64,000 nucleotides of DNA from Pseudoalteromonas luteoviolacea DSM 6061 (GCF_001625655.1 NZ_AUYB01000111.1:1-64000); one strand, 5' to 3'. Counted from the first letter of the stretch, positions 9,049-18,681 are shown. A program made the numbers and translations. Notes: generated from the letters alone by a model not told the origin.

Positions 9049-9513
9049 TTATTCTGATTGCAGAGATAACGACATAAAGACACTCAATGGATTGTCTCGA
9101 TACAAACCAAAGCGTTCGCAGCGGTCAAAACCCAATGATTCATATAATTTAATCGACTCTTCTTGCTTAACGCCGGTTTCTAAGCGAATGAGCGGAATCT
9201 GAGCATCACCAGCATAATGCAGTAAAATTTGCATTATGCGCTTTGACAGCCCTTTACCTCGATAATTTGGCTTTACGTACAAACGCTTTATTTCACCATA
9301 AAGCGTTTTATCAAACTGTTTTACAATGGCGCCACAGGCGACTATCTCTTCTTCATTCATCAGCCCAACAGCACGTACATTTGGCTGGTTCAACTCTTCG
9401 AGTGCCAAAGACTGGTCACTAGCAATAGGGTATAGTGTGTTCATTAAGCGGTCGATTTCAGAAAATAAATCTACCACATTAGGATCATCAGGCTTTAACT
9501 CGACTAGCTGCAT
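9049..9513 (-). CDS. GNAT family N-acetyltransferase
   Basis: A 154-residue GNAT enzyme. Motif A is RGKGLSKRIM, following the strand EIKRLYVKPN, and the tail LYESLGFDRCERFGLY is typical of the PhnO/YjdJ-like class. AAAAGGGA precedes the start. It converges with the Rof gene with a single base between the stop codons. The substrate is unknown. Confidence 0.92.
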   Translation of the reverse strand: MQLVELKPDDPNVVDLFSEIDRLMNTLYPIASDQSLALEELNQPNVRAVGLMNEEEIVACGAIVKQFDKTLYGEIKRLYVKPNYRGKGLSKRIMQILLHYAGDAQIPLIRLETGVKQEESIKLYESLGFDRCERFGLYRDNPLSVFMSLSLQSE

Positions 9514-9794
9514 AGGGTCCCTTTTACATTGTTATTGTATGAGTCTGGATGACACTGCCAAAGGCCAACTACCGCGCCAATTCAGCATAATGGTATATGT
9601 GAGACCTATTTTGGATATGAATGTTCAACACATTTGTGTATTAAAACTCACCCAAATTAATCAGTGCAATCGAAATTGACGCAAGTATAACGGAAAATAT
9701 TTAAAATGTTATTAAAATGCGATTTCTAGCAGGAAATGGGTACAAACGCACCCAAAAGTCTACTTATTAAACAAACTTCTATGCTTTGGCTGAA

Positions 9795-10586
9795 TTAATT
9801 ACATCCAAGTTTGACCTCACAAAGGGGAGTCGCGAATTTCAAACCTGCATTGCTAAAAGCGATATGATCTTGCTCACTTTGGTAATGATATACCCATATG
9901 TTTGCCAAAACGTCGACTGGGTACTCTTTCAAAAGATCTTCAATACCGCTGTGACTTGGATTTCCTTTTACACCGCAGTCATGAAAGATAGTCTCGCTGC
10001 CTATCATCCTGTGAGTAAGAAGTTCAGGAATAGGGCGAGTATCGCCACTATAAAAAACCTTACCCGGCAGGTGCATTGAATAGGCTGAGTTTGGAGCATG
10101 ATGTCGCACAGGGTAGACGAATAGTTTGACCCCTTGGTGCCAAAAAGTCTCAGACACGGGATGAAGTATAAATGTATTCCAAACATCTGCTTTCCCTTCT
10201 GATAGCTGAGTGTACCTCAACATTGCACACAACTGCTGGACGAGTAAAACAGGGACATATAAACGGATTTGCAGACCAGACAGGGCGGCTTTAAAAAACA
10301 ACTGCTCTAAACCACCAACATGGTCATAATGTAAATGTGTAATAAATACATGCTTTGGCAATTGATTTGAAAATGTTTGTCTAAACCGATTAACGGTGTC
10401 ATGACCACAGTCAATTAATAGCCAAGGCTGGGCTTGTTTGCATAGGACACACGCCGAATTTCCTAATGTCTCGGAGCTGGCATCTCCCACCCCCAAAAAT
10501 ACTGCGGAATCAGGTCCCTTAGGCTGCTCCGGTACACTATTCCAATTTTCTCCAGCCGTTTGAGCAAGAGAGAGATCTTTCAACAT
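9795..10586 (-). CDS. MBL-fold metallohydrolase
   Basis: A 263-residue metallo-beta-lactamase-fold protein of the RNase Z/ElaC-like type. The metal motif HLHYDH (His84, His86, Asp88, His89) follows FIT. Later ligands appear as HHAPNSAYSM, YSGDT and the C-terminal WVYHYQ. The N-terminal FLGVGDASSETLGNSA resembles the first strand of ribonuclease Z and phosphodiesterase families. It could act on a phosphodiester or a small ester. Length is short for true RNase Z and no exosite arm is seen. Confidence 0.88.
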   Translation of the reverse strand: MLKDLSLAQTAGENWNSVPEQPKGPDSAVFLGVGDASSETLGNSACVLCKQAQPWLLIDCGHDTVNRFRQTFSNQLPKHVFITHLHYDHVGGLEQLFFKAALSGLQIRLYVPVLLVQQLCAMLRYTQLSEGKADVWNTFILHPVSETFWHQGVKLFVYPVRHHAPNSAYSMHLPGKVFYSGDTRPIPELLTHRMIGSETIFHDCGVKGNPSHSGIEDLLKEYPVDVLANIWVYHYQSEQDHIAFSNAGLKFATPLCEVKLGCN

Positions 10587-10827
10587 ACCGTAAAACTCCG
10601 ACTGAAAGCGAACAGCTCAACGCTACCATTGTGAATTGACAATGACGTGACAAAATTTGACGATTAAATTTGTAAAACCCTCACTTTTTGGTGAATATTA
10701 CCAATCACCCCTCTTTATATAAAAATAAAAACTTTATAATTATCATAAAGATAGTAACAGCCCCCACTTGGCATTACACTTGCTGACTTACACAGCAAAA
10801 TCAAAAAATTTAAAAGAAGAAAATACT

Positions 10828-11799
10828 ATGCTGAAAAAACTCTCTCCACTTTTTTGCGCCGTGTTGCTTGGCGGCTGTATCGTCCATGTAGATTCAAATG
10901 CAAACGAACAACACACTGAGCTAACACGTTCTTTAACTTTATCCTCGCACAACCTCAATCAAATAAATATTGATAATCGTGCCGGTGATATTATTGTGAC
11001 TGGCAAATCGGGGATTGACGAGATCAAAGTCACTGCCCACATCATCACTTTCGAAAATAGAAGCTACACCTTTTCCTTGGATAGCGCTGGCGACCATGCA
11101 AACCTGATTGCAAAACACGACCCGCATGTTGGCGTTCTTTGGTATACAAATAAAAGCCCAAGAATTGACATAGAAGTTCAAGTACCAAAAGCGCTTTTCG
11201 TCAATGTAGAAGATGGTTCTGGGGAAATGAATATTCGTGACGTAAAAGGGGTTTCGATTGATGATAGTTCTGGCCACATCACGCTTAAAAACATCTTTGG
11301 TAAAACCCAAATAACAGATGGCTCTGGGGACATTTCAATAGATGATATCAAAGGAAACGTCTCTATTGATGACGATTCTGGGGACATCAGCATTAGTGCG
11401 GTATCTGGCAATATAGAAATTGAAGACGGCTCTGGCGATATTGAAATTATAAAAGGCGCCAAAGTATCTATTGAGGATGACTCTGGCGATATCAGAATCA
11501 AACAAGTTACTGGCATCATCAGCTTGGAAGACGGTTCTGGTGAAATCGATATTGATGGTGCACAGGCCCTCAACGTAAAGGATGACTCAGGTGATATTGA
11601 AGTGAAAAATATTCGGGGTAATGTTGAGATAACCGATGGTTCAGGCAGTATTTGGGTAAACCGTACTAAAGGTCATGTGGTCATAGCTGATGGCTCGGGC
11701 GATATTAACGTCAGTGATAGCCAACAGCTTGAGATTAGAGATGACACCTCTGGAGATGTAACCGTTTCTAACGTCAAAAAAGTCATTGAGTTAGACTAA
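10828..11799 (+). CDS. DUF4097 family beta-helix lipoprotein
   Basis: A 323-residue lipoprotein; the signal peptide ends LLGGC. From about residue 120 to the end it is built of turns of 18-20 residues, each carrying a (D/E)-D-(G/D/S)-S-G-(D/E/H/S)-I motif, the pattern of DUF4097 'putative adhesin' proteins that form a beta-helix. The motif alternates DGSG and DDSG on successive turns for most of the length. It is very acidic. It is followed by a hairpin terminator and then by a sensor kinase in the same direction. The role is unknown; DUF4097 proteins are often next to signalling genes. Confidence 0.88.
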   Translation: MLKKLSPLFCAVLLGGCIVHVDSNANEQHTELTRSLTLSSHNLNQINIDNRAGDIIVTGKSGIDEIKVTAHIITFENRSYTFSLDSAGDHANLIAKHDPHVGVLWYTNKSPRIDIEVQVPKALFVNVEDGSGEMNIRDVKGVSIDDSSGHITLKNIFGKTQITDGSGDISIDDIKGNVSIDDDSGDISISAVSGNIEIEDGSGDIEIIKGAKVSIEDDSGDIRIKQVTGIISLEDGSGEIDIDGAQALNVKDDSGDIEVKNIRGNVEITDGSGSIWVNRTKGHVVIADGSGDINVSDSQQLEIRDDTSGDVTVSNVKKVIELD

Positions 11800-11821
11800 G
11801 CATCAAATTTCCTTAGCGCAG

Positions 11822-11853
11822 CACTGGCAGGGCAACCCTGTCAGTGGCAATTT
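11822..11853 (+). terminator. Probable terminator after the DUF4097 gene
   Basis: CACTGGCAGGG (11822-11832), 3-base loop, CCCTGTCAGTG (11836-11846), an 11-bp stem with one G-T pair, followed by a short T-run. Confidence 0.65.
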
Positions 11854-12071
11854 TCTAGCTCATTACGAAAAGTCCAATTTTCATCCAAATTGAATGATAA
11901 ATTCCGATACAATGAATAATAGATAATAACTAGATATGAGTGCTTATAATCTAAGCGTGTTTTTGCTGAAAAAATGCATATCAAGTCCTTACCGTTAATA
12001 ATATTTACCGATATCACCACCTACGTAGTTACCATAGTATTGTCATATTATGCAAAAACAATGGAAATAAC

Positions 12072-14243
12072 GTGTTTAAACGACTTGTCGCAGCCAGTAT
12101 CTTATCGCTCACCGCCATTGGCTTGCCTGTGGCTGCATCCGAGACGTTTACTCAATATAAAGCTCAATCAGAGGCAAAAGGTAAAAAAAACAGACCCGCG
12201 CTACTCAAGATTGCTGATGGCCTCTTAGCAGACGAAACGCTAAGTCCTACTCAATTGACTTATGTTTTACACAGAAGTGCGTTGCACCTAGTCAGAGAGA
12301 ATCGGTTTGAACAAGCCCAAAAACGTTTAGCTCAACTCAAGTTACACCTTGAACGCTTTCCCGATAACAATCTATTGGGCAAATACCACTGGGTGTCTGG
12401 GGACCTGTCTTTGCTACTTGGTGACAATAACTCTGCTGAATACCACTTTAGTCACGCCGTTACGTTATTTTCCCAAACCCAAGATACGCGAATGCTAAGT
12501 CATGCGCATCGCTTGTTAGCCAACGTGCTCTCTGCAAAACGAGATTACTTTCAAGCGGTATCTCACGTTTATCAAGCCAAAGATACAGCGTTAAAGATAA
12601 ACCACGCGCAATTATTCGACGCCGCACTTAGTACCGAGGCGCGTATTTACAGTGACTTTAAGCAATTTGATAAAGCCCTGGACGTACTAAATCAAAAACT
12701 GCAATTTCAAAATGATCAACCCCAAGTCAGCCCCGCGCATTTATCCTCGACATATTTCAACCTCGCGAAGATATACCGAAGCCTCTCAGATCATGAAGCC
12801 GCTTTATCGGCATTTCAAAAGGCCTATGAACTAGATGCCCAATTAGAAGATAAAAACTATATGGGCATATCTCTACTGAATATTGCCAAGCAGCACCTAA
12901 AGTTAGAAGATACAACTGCTGCGCAGGCAGCGGTAGAACAAGCGCTAGCGCTCTTTATTGAAGTAAAAAATAGTCAGAATATAGGTCAAGCGCAGGCCGT
13001 TCTTGGGCAAGTCAAACTGGCAAACCAACAATTTAATGAAGCGATCTCTTTACTCCAAACTGGGTTAGAGAAAATCAGCTATGACAAAAATAGACAGTTA
13101 AATGAACGCTATCGATCCTATTTAGGGGTGGCAATGTCTCATGTCCAACCAGTTAAAGCTATCGCGCTGCTTTCGCCGATGCTTGACACCGCCGGCACGC
13201 AAAACACTTTTCGCATTTTAACGAGCCTCTCTCGAGCGCATAAACGATTAGGCAATTTTGAACAAGCACTTAGTTATCAAGAGCAAGCCCTAAATCATAA
13301 ACAAACACAAAATGAGCAGGATATAACGGCGAGGCTTGAAGCCAAAAAGCTCAACAGCGAACTCGGCTTAAAAAACCTCGAAGTGAGCGAGCTACAGGCC
13401 GGGCTAGAAGAACAACAGCAGGACACTAAAACACGCACCGTTGTACTCGCCTCTGCAATTATTGTTTTGACCAACTTTTTACTACTGTTTTACCTCTATC
13501 ACTTAAAAAGACGCCGAGTGATGGAAAAAGAGACAGAGTTGCTAAACCAAAGCCTGAACCTTAAGCAGCAGCTTTTAGCCGATGTGTCTCACGAACTGCG
13601 CACTCCTTTGACAGTATTGAAGCTGAACATTGAAGCCTTGGAGTACAACCTAACTGAAGATCCAAAAGCCACATACCAAGTCTTACAGCGCAGGTTGGAT
13701 ATGCTCAATACATTAATTGCAGACATATACGAGTTGGCACAGGCCGATACCAATAACCTCCGCTTGGAATTCGAAACAATGCAAGCAAGAAGCTTGTTTG
13801 ATGAATTACTCATCGCTATCGGCCCGATAATCGAAGTACCTGACTTAGAGATCAGCTATGAAAACCGTCTGCCAGACTCTCTTCTGGTTGAGTGCGATAT
13901 TAGCCGTTTAAACCAAGTTTTTAATAACCTAGCGAGAAACAGTATTCACTACACCGATAGGCCAGGTAAAATTGAAATTAACGTGTTTCAGCAGCAGCAA
14001 ACCATTGTTTGCACGTTTGAAGACAGCGCACCGGGTGTAAGCTCTGTTGCATTAAGCAAATTGTTTGAACGCTTGTATCGCTGCGACAAGTCTCGCAGCA
14101 GAGATTTAGGTGGCTCAGGCCTAGGCCTATCGATTTGCGAAAAAGTGATTGAACTTCACCACGGTGCAATTGAGGCAAAGCACAGTTCACTCGGGGGTGT
14201 TTTAATTAAATTTACTTTGCCAATCAAAATTGCTCACAATTAA
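12072..14243 (+). CDS. TPR-containing sensor histidine kinase
   Basis: A 723-residue membrane kinase starting at GTG. A signal peptide (to about residue 24) leads to a periplasmic or extracytoplasmic tetratricopeptide region, about residues 30-430, then a coiled segment, one membrane helix (about 456-477), a HisKA domain with phospho-acceptor His507 in SHELRTP, and an HATPase_c domain with the N box NNLARNSIHY and G2 box GGSGLGLSI. The kinase core is complete. No response regulator gene is adjacent, so it is an orphan here. The upstream DUF4097 gene lies 272 bases away in the same direction. Confidence 0.93.
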   Translation: MFKRLVAASILSLTAIGLPVAASETFTQYKAQSEAKGKKNRPALLKIADGLLADETLSPTQLTYVLHRSALHLVRENRFEQAQKRLAQLKLHLERFPDNNLLGKYHWVSGDLSLLLGDNNSAEYHFSHAVTLFSQTQDTRMLSHAHRLLANVLSAKRDYFQAVSHVYQAKDTALKINHAQLFDAALSTEARIYSDFKQFDKALDVLNQKLQFQNDQPQVSPAHLSSTYFNLAKIYRSLSDHEAALSAFQKAYELDAQLEDKNYMGISLLNIAKQHLKLEDTTAAQAAVEQALALFIEVKNSQNIGQAQAVLGQVKLANQQFNEAISLLQTGLEKISYDKNRQLNERYRSYLGVAMSHVQPVKAIALLSPMLDTAGTQNTFRILTSLSRAHKRLGNFEQALSYQEQALNHKQTQNEQDITARLEAKKLNSELGLKNLEVSELQAGLEEQQQDTKTRTVVLASAIIVLTNFLLLFYLYHLKRRRVMEKETELLNQSLNLKQQLLADVSHELRTPLTVLKLNIEALEYNLTEDPKATYQVLQRRLDMLNTLIADIYELAQADTNNLRLEFETMQARSLFDELLIAIGPIIEVPDLEISYENRLPDSLLVECDISRLNQVFNNLARNSIHYTDRPGKIEINVFQQQQTIVCTFEDSAPGVSSVALSKLFERLYRCDKSRSRDLGGSGLGLSICEKVIELHHGAIEAKHSSLGGVLIKFTLPIKIAHN

Positions 14244-14416
14244 CCTTTAAACATACTCAGCTGCTGACCTGTTTAGCAACTGCTAAACGCCTTCTTTGAG
14301 ATAATTTTTATACTCTAAGTCCTTCATAAGAAAATCAGCTGTACCTAATCAATTTGTCATTTAGCGTCTATATTTTGATTAAGTTCGCTTAGTGCTCCGC
14401 ACAACCAATCTATTTT

Positions 14417-14444
14417 TTTGATTGATTTGATTTATTCAATCAAA
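14417..14444. promoter_or_regulatory. 9-bp inverted repeat upstream of the peroxiredoxin gene
   Basis: TTTGATTGA (14417-14425) and TCAATCAAA (14436-14444) separated by 10 bases. Its position 60 bases before the start suits an operator. It does not match the OxyR consensus. It could bind an unknown regulator. Confidence 0.4.
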
Positions 14445-14504
14445 TATACAAAACATAAACTCAGCGACATAATAGCTCCATCAACTTTCGAGGAGAATAG
14501 AAAA

Positions 14505-15239
14505 ATGCTAAACAATATTGAAGGTAAAACTGTACCATCTGTCACTTTCCCAATCCGCGTGGGAGAAGAGTTTCAACACATTACATCTGATGAGCTATTT
14601 AAAGGTAAAACAGTCATCGTATTCTCACTACCAGGCGCATTTACACCAACCTGTTCATCAACACACTTGCCTAGATACAACGAGTTGGCACATGTATTTA
14701 AACAAAATGGCGTAGATGACATCGTGTGTATGTCTGTAAACGATACATTTGTAATGAATGCTTGGGCGCAAGACCAAGAAGCAGAAAATGTAACGCTAAT
14801 CCCAGATGGAAATGGTGAGTTTACTGACGGAATGGGTATGTTAGTGGATAAAAGCGATTTAGGCTTTGGCAAACGTAGCTGGCGCTACTCAATGCTTGTC
14901 AAAGATGGTGTTATCGAAAAAATGTTCATCGAGCCAGACGTACCAGGAGACCCGTTTGAAGTATCAGATGCCGATACAATGCTTACTTACATCAACCCAG
15001 ACCAGAAAAAGCCACAACCTGTGTCAATTATCACAAAACCTGGCTGCCCATTTTGTGCTAAAGCGAAAGCATTACTGAGTGAACAAGGTCTAGCTTATGA
15101 AGAGCTCGTATTAGGACAACAGGCAAGCTTAACAAGCTTAAAAGCGTTATCGGGACGCGAAACCGTGCCTCAAGTGTTCATCGGTGGCCAGCATATTGGC
15201 GGCTCTGATGATTTAACAACCTACTTTGAAAACAACTAA
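14505..15239 (+). CDS. Peroxiredoxin-glutaredoxin fusion (PGdx type)
   Basis: A 244-residue hybrid. Residues 1-165 are a Prx5-type peroxiredoxin with the peroxidatic Cys50 in FTPTCSS. Residues 174-244 are a glutaredoxin with the CPFC redox pair (181-184) and the TVPQVFIGG segment. In Haemophilus influenzae PGdx the glutaredoxin part recycles the peroxiredoxin with glutathione, so this enzyme should reduce peroxides using GSH. An AGGAG site precedes the ATG at 14505. The flavin disulfide reductase 64 bases downstream is the natural partner in supplying electrons. Confidence 0.95.
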   Translation: MLNNIEGKTVPSVTFPIRVGEEFQHITSDELFKGKTVIVFSLPGAFTPTCSSTHLPRYNELAHVFKQNGVDDIVCMSVNDTFVMNAWAQDQEAENVTLIPDGNGEFTDGMGMLVDKSDLGFGKRSWRYSMLVKDGVIEKMFIEPDVPGDPFEVSDADTMLTYINPDQKKPQPVSIITKPGCPFCAKAKALLSEQGLAYEELVLGQQASLTSLKALSGRETVPQVFIGGQHIGGSDDLTTYFENN

Positions 15240-15250
15240 TACCAGTACTG

Positions 15251-15274
15251 TAAAGGGGTTTTACACCCCCTTTA
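15251..15274 (+). promoter_or_regulatory. Intercistronic hairpin (attenuator-like)
   Basis: TAAAGGGG (15251-15258), 8-base loop, CCCCTTTA (15267-15274). There is no T-tract, so it may stabilise or partly terminate the peroxiredoxin transcript before the reductase gene. Its left part belongs to a 17-bp motif that recurs at 31796 and 41432. Confidence 0.5.
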
Positions 15275-15303
15275 ACACCCTTTCATAATTTAGTGAGGTA
15301 ATA

Positions 15304-16752
15304 ATGAAACAGCTTGAAACAGATGTCGTTGTAATTGGTGCTGGAACAGCTGGCCTGAGTGCATACCGTAATGCTAAGCAGTATACCCCCAACGTTTTAA
15401 TGGTGGAATCAGGGAAATACGGCACTACCTGTGCGCGTGTTGGCTGTATGCCAAGTAAACTGTTAATAGCTGCTGCTGAAGCTGCACACAGTGTCGAGCA
15501 TGCACCACAATTTGGAGTGCTGACAGAAAAACCCCAAATAGATGGAAAAGCGGTCATGGCACGCGTGCGCAGTGAGCGAGATCGCTTTGTTGGTTTTGTA
15601 GTTGAAGCTGTTGAAGAGTTGCCTCAAGAAGACCGCATCATTGGCCATACCAAGTTTCTAGACGACAACCGGTTGCAGATCGACGATCACACTGTGATAA
15701 CTGCCAAACGGTTTGTCGTTGCTACCGGCTCAAGACCTAACATTCCACCACCATTTCTTGCCTTTGGCGACAAGCTCATCATCAATGACGATGTGTTTGA
15801 CTGGCAAGACTTACCTGAGTCCGTAGCGGTATTTGGTCCAGGTGTAATTGGTCTAGAACTGGGCCAAGCGCTTCATCGTCTGGGCGTAAACGTTAAGTTA
15901 TTTGGCGTTGGTGGCAATATTGGCCCTTTAACTGACCCAGTTATTCGAGATTATGCTAACACGGTGTTTGCTGAAGAGTTTTACGTCGATACAGATGCCA
16001 AAGTATCAGATATGAAAGTCGTTGATGGTAAAGCCCAACTGACCTATGTTGATAAACAAGGTAACCCACAAACAGAACAATTTGACTATGTACTTGCAGC
16101 CACAGGACGGGTACCAAATGTAGATAACTTAGGTTTGGAAAATACCTCGGTTGAGCTACAGGATCATGGTGTACCAATTGCTGACCCGCATACCATGCAA
16201 TGTGGTGAAAGCCATATATTTATTGCAGGTGATGCCAGTGATCAAATTCCGCTTCTCCATGAAGCTGCTGATCAAGGTACTATTGCGGGCTCAAATGCTG
16301 GGAGATTCCCAGATATTAGAAATGGGCTGCGCCGTACCCCCATTGCTGCGGTATTCAGCGATCCTCAAATCGGTATGGTGGGTGACAATTATGCCCAGTT
16401 GACGGCCAATTATGGCGAATGCGGTTGTTATGAAATAGGAGAGGTCAGCTTTGAAAATCAAGGCCGAAGTCGCGTTATGCTCAAAAATAAAGGGCATATG
16501 CGAGTATATGCAGAGCAGGGTACAGGCCTGTTTTTAGGTGCAGAATTCATCGGCCCAGCCGCAGAACATATTGCACATCTATTAGCTTGGGCAGTACAAA
16601 ATAAAATGACGGTACCCCAAATGTTAGATATGCCTTTTTACCACCCAGTTATCGAAGAGGGAGTAAGAACTGCGCTTAGAAATGTGAATGCTAAACTTAA
16701 ATTTGGCCCAGATATTATACAACATTGCTTAGAGTGCGGTCCTGGCGCCTAA
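15304..16752 (+). CDS. FAD-dependent pyridine nucleotide-disulfide reductase
   Basis: A 482-residue class I flavin disulfide reductase, annotated in relatives as dihydrolipoyl dehydrogenase. FAD binding is at GAGTAGL (residues 12-18), the redox cysteines are Cys43 and Cys48 in CARVGC, an NADH Rossmann motif GPGVIGLE follows, and the C-terminal active-site pair is His447 with Glu452. No lipoyl domain or 2-oxo acid dehydrogenase genes are nearby. Lying directly after the peroxiredoxin-glutaredoxin gene, it more likely reduces glutathione or the peroxiredoxin system than lipoamide. The tail contains an extra CLEC pair. Confidence 0.9.
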   Translation: MKQLETDVVVIGAGTAGLSAYRNAKQYTPNVLMVESGKYGTTCARVGCMPSKLLIAAAEAAHSVEHAPQFGVLTEKPQIDGKAVMARVRSERDRFVGFVVEAVEELPQEDRIIGHTKFLDDNRLQIDDHTVITAKRFVVATGSRPNIPPPFLAFGDKLIINDDVFDWQDLPESVAVFGPGVIGLELGQALHRLGVNVKLFGVGGNIGPLTDPVIRDYANTVFAEEFYVDTDAKVSDMKVVDGKAQLTYVDKQGNPQTEQFDYVLAATGRVPNVDNLGLENTSVELQDHGVPIADPHTMQCGESHIFIAGDASDQIPLLHEAADQGTIAGSNAGRFPDIRNGLRRTPIAAVFSDPQIGMVGDNYAQLTANYGECGCYEIGEVSFENQGRSRVMLKNKGHMRVYAEQGTGLFLGAEFIGPAAEHIAHLLAWAVQNKMTVPQMLDMPFYHPVIEEGVRTALRNVNAKLKFGPDIIQHCLECGPGA

Positions 16753-16771
16753 CATACAAACCTGCCAAATC

Positions 16772-16794
16772 TGGAGTAAGTAACGCTTACTCCA
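16772..16794. terminator. Hairpin between convergent genes
   Basis: TGGAGTAAG, 5-base loop, CTTACTCCA, a 9-bp perfect stem. It covers the last codons and stop of the minus-strand gene at 16787. T-tracts are lacking, so termination strength is uncertain. Confidence 0.45.
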
Positions 16795-17539
16795 CTTTAG
16801 AGTAAAAATATTCAGGGTCAAAAATTTCAGGCTCTCTACGTTTAATGGTTTTGAGCGCTTTATTCATTTTTTCGATAAGGCGCTTTCTCACACCTTGATT
16901 ACAGGCAAAACCCAAATACGAAGAACGCAATGGCAGGACAATACGAAAATGAGAGGGATCAATACCAGCACGTTTAAATTGATATCTGGCAATTACATCA
17001 CCATATGCTATCAAATCGATTCGCTTTAATTTAAGCATCTGCACCAACTCAAATCCAGATGCCAAGAATACTAAACTTTCTTTACTCACACCTGCTTGGC
17101 GAAGTAGTTGATGACCAATATCATTTTTTACCACCCCAACTTTGAGTGCACCTAAGCTTGTTAAGTCAGACAATTGATAGTCAGTCTCTTTGTGGCCAAT
17201 AATGGCAACATGGTTGTCCATGGCCGGCCCAACAAACTGAAATAACTTTGCTCGTTCTTCCGTATAGGTCATCGAAAAAATGCATGCATTATGATTGGCC
17301 AAAGTCATATGGTAGGCCCTTGGCCATGGCAAGAGCATGACTTCTTTAGGGTCAAAATCCCAATTAAGATCTCGGTAAATGGTCTTTAAAGCATTAATGG
17401 CAATGCCTTCTACATTGCCATTAACATGATAGTTAAATGGCGGATAGTCTTCTGTAAACCATATCAATTTGGGATCTTTGGCCTTAGCCTGCAAGCTAAA
17501 GAATACAATTGCCAATAAAAAGGCTATGAATATCTGCAT
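16787..17539 (-). CDS. Periplasmic substrate-binding protein (SBP_bac_3 type)
   Basis: A 250-residue secreted protein; the signal peptide ends at AKA near residue 20. The body follows the family 3 solute-binding fold (WFTEDYPPFNYHVNG opening, AYGDVIARY in lobe 2). In marine gammaproteobacteria such stand-alone members are often not linked to an ABC transporter, as here, and may serve signalling or uptake of amino acids. No permease or ATPase gene is adjacent. The ligand is unknown. Confidence 0.88.
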   Translation of the reverse strand: MQIFIAFLLAIVFFSLQAKAKDPKLIWFTEDYPPFNYHVNGNVEGIAINALKTIYRDLNWDFDPKEVMLLPWPRAYHMTLANHNACIFSMTYTEERAKLFQFVGPAMDNHVAIIGHKETDYQLSDLTSLGALKVGVVKNDIGHQLLRQAGVSKESLVFLASGFELVQMLKLKRIDLIAYGDVIARYQFKRAGIDPSHFRIVLPLRSSYLGFACNQGVRKRLIEKMNKALKTIKRREPEIFDPEYFYSKVE

Positions 17540-17739
17540 GGTTTGTCATCCTCGTATCACTTAAAGTGTAGATGTAAAACCAGAGTTTAAAAGATGGTTG
17601 TGGTGACTAAATTGTCCTTTATTGGCTTATAACTTCTAGGAGTACCAAACAATAAAATTTCAACTTTAATTGCAAGGTTCACTGACAATGGCCCTTAAGT
17701 AGCTCTAATGTTTAAGCTTTTTCACTTCAATTTTATTCG

Positions 17740-17920
17740 CTATGAATGCCTCCTTTTTGCTAGCTTTTGCTTGGGCTTATGTTTATTCACAAACTCTTGA
17801 ATAAACTTTCGTATCCCTAGAGGTAAGCTGATCTCTAATTCATTACATAAGACTATAAGCTTATTCCTGTAGATCTTATTAACCCTATACCATCAGCGAT
17901 GCATCTTTGCTTTTAGCCAT
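17740..17920 (-). pseudogene. Frameshifted small basic protein gene
   Basis: The ATG at 17920 has a GGAAGG ribosome site and reads ten codons before losing frame at a TAG. A one-base shift there opens a strongly protein-like frame (KIYRNKLIVLCNELEISL then GIRKFIQEFVNKHKPKQ) ending at TAG 17740-17742, giving about 60 residues in total. The sequence is amphipathic and basic. I do not recognise the family. Either the gene is decayed by a single-base change or the shift is a sequencing error. It sits in the otherwise empty 533-base gap 17540-18072. Confidence 0.55.
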
Positions 17921-18072
17921 ATCGCCTTCCTTTTATTAACGCATAGATTGTATAAGTTTTATGCTCACTTGTTAGATGTCTCAATCTGTCCGCTGATTGT
18001 CAACAACATGTCTCTAAATACTGGCTCAAAAAACTTATATTTATCACCAGCAATAAACGTAAGGAGTAAACT

Positions 18073-18612
18073 ATGACAAAAGCACTTATTATCATCGACA
18101 CGCAAGATTCATTTTTCGAAACTGACTATTGGCAGGAAATAGGCTTTACTGAGTTTAAAAGCAACCTATTAAGCATGATTGATGCTTTTCAAACAACTGC
18201 ACAGCCAATTGTAAAAGTACTCCATAGTCGCGAAGATGCAGCTGACAGTCCGTTTAATCCCAAAACGGGCTTGGTCAAACCTATGGCATTTTTGCCACAA
18301 GAATTTACCAAAGTCTTTTACAAATCTGTGCACAATGCCTTCACTGATACAGGTCTTGCGACGTGGCTACAACGTCAGCATATTGATACTGTTGTCATTA
18401 CCGGGATCCGTACAGAGCAATGCTGTGAAACAACTGCTAGAGTCGCTTTTGATTTAGGCTTTAAAGTTGAGTTTGTTACTGACGCCACTCTGACTTTCGA
18501 CATGAGCTGCCCAACAACTGGTAAACAGTATACAGCTGCTGAGATCCAAGCAAGAACCAATTTAGTGCTTGCCAATCGCTTCGCTTCAATACATGCTCAC
18601 AGCGATTACTAA
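18073..18612 (+). CDS. Cysteine hydrolase (isochorismatase-like)
   Basis: A 179-residue isochorismatase-fold hydrolase. The catalytic triad Asp9 (IIIDTQ), Lys84 and a Cys at 117/118 (RTEQCCETT) is present. Such enzymes include nicotinamidases and other amidases; the substrate here is unclear because the metal-binding motif of nicotinamidase is not evident. An AAGGAG site precedes the start. The GlxA-type regulator gene follows 69 bases later on the same strand, a common pairing in which the regulator controls the hydrolase. Confidence 0.92.
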   Translation: MTKALIIIDTQDSFFETDYWQEIGFTEFKSNLLSMIDAFQTTAQPIVKVLHSREDAADSPFNPKTGLVKPMAFLPQEFTKVFYKSVHNAFTDTGLATWLQRQHIDTVVITGIRTEQCCETTARVAFDLGFKVEFVTDATLTFDMSCPTTGKQYTAAEIQARTNLVLANRFASIHAHSDY

Positions 18613-18681
18613 CGCTTATATCAATCGCGCCAAAGCCCGTATTCAAATTTGGCGCATTTTCAAAAGCAGCATGGAGCCACA

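Noticed and set aside
11178..11573. 131-codon antisense frame in the DUF4097 gene
   Set aside because: Ser/Pro-rich sequence produced by the repeats on the opposite strand; no ribosome site.
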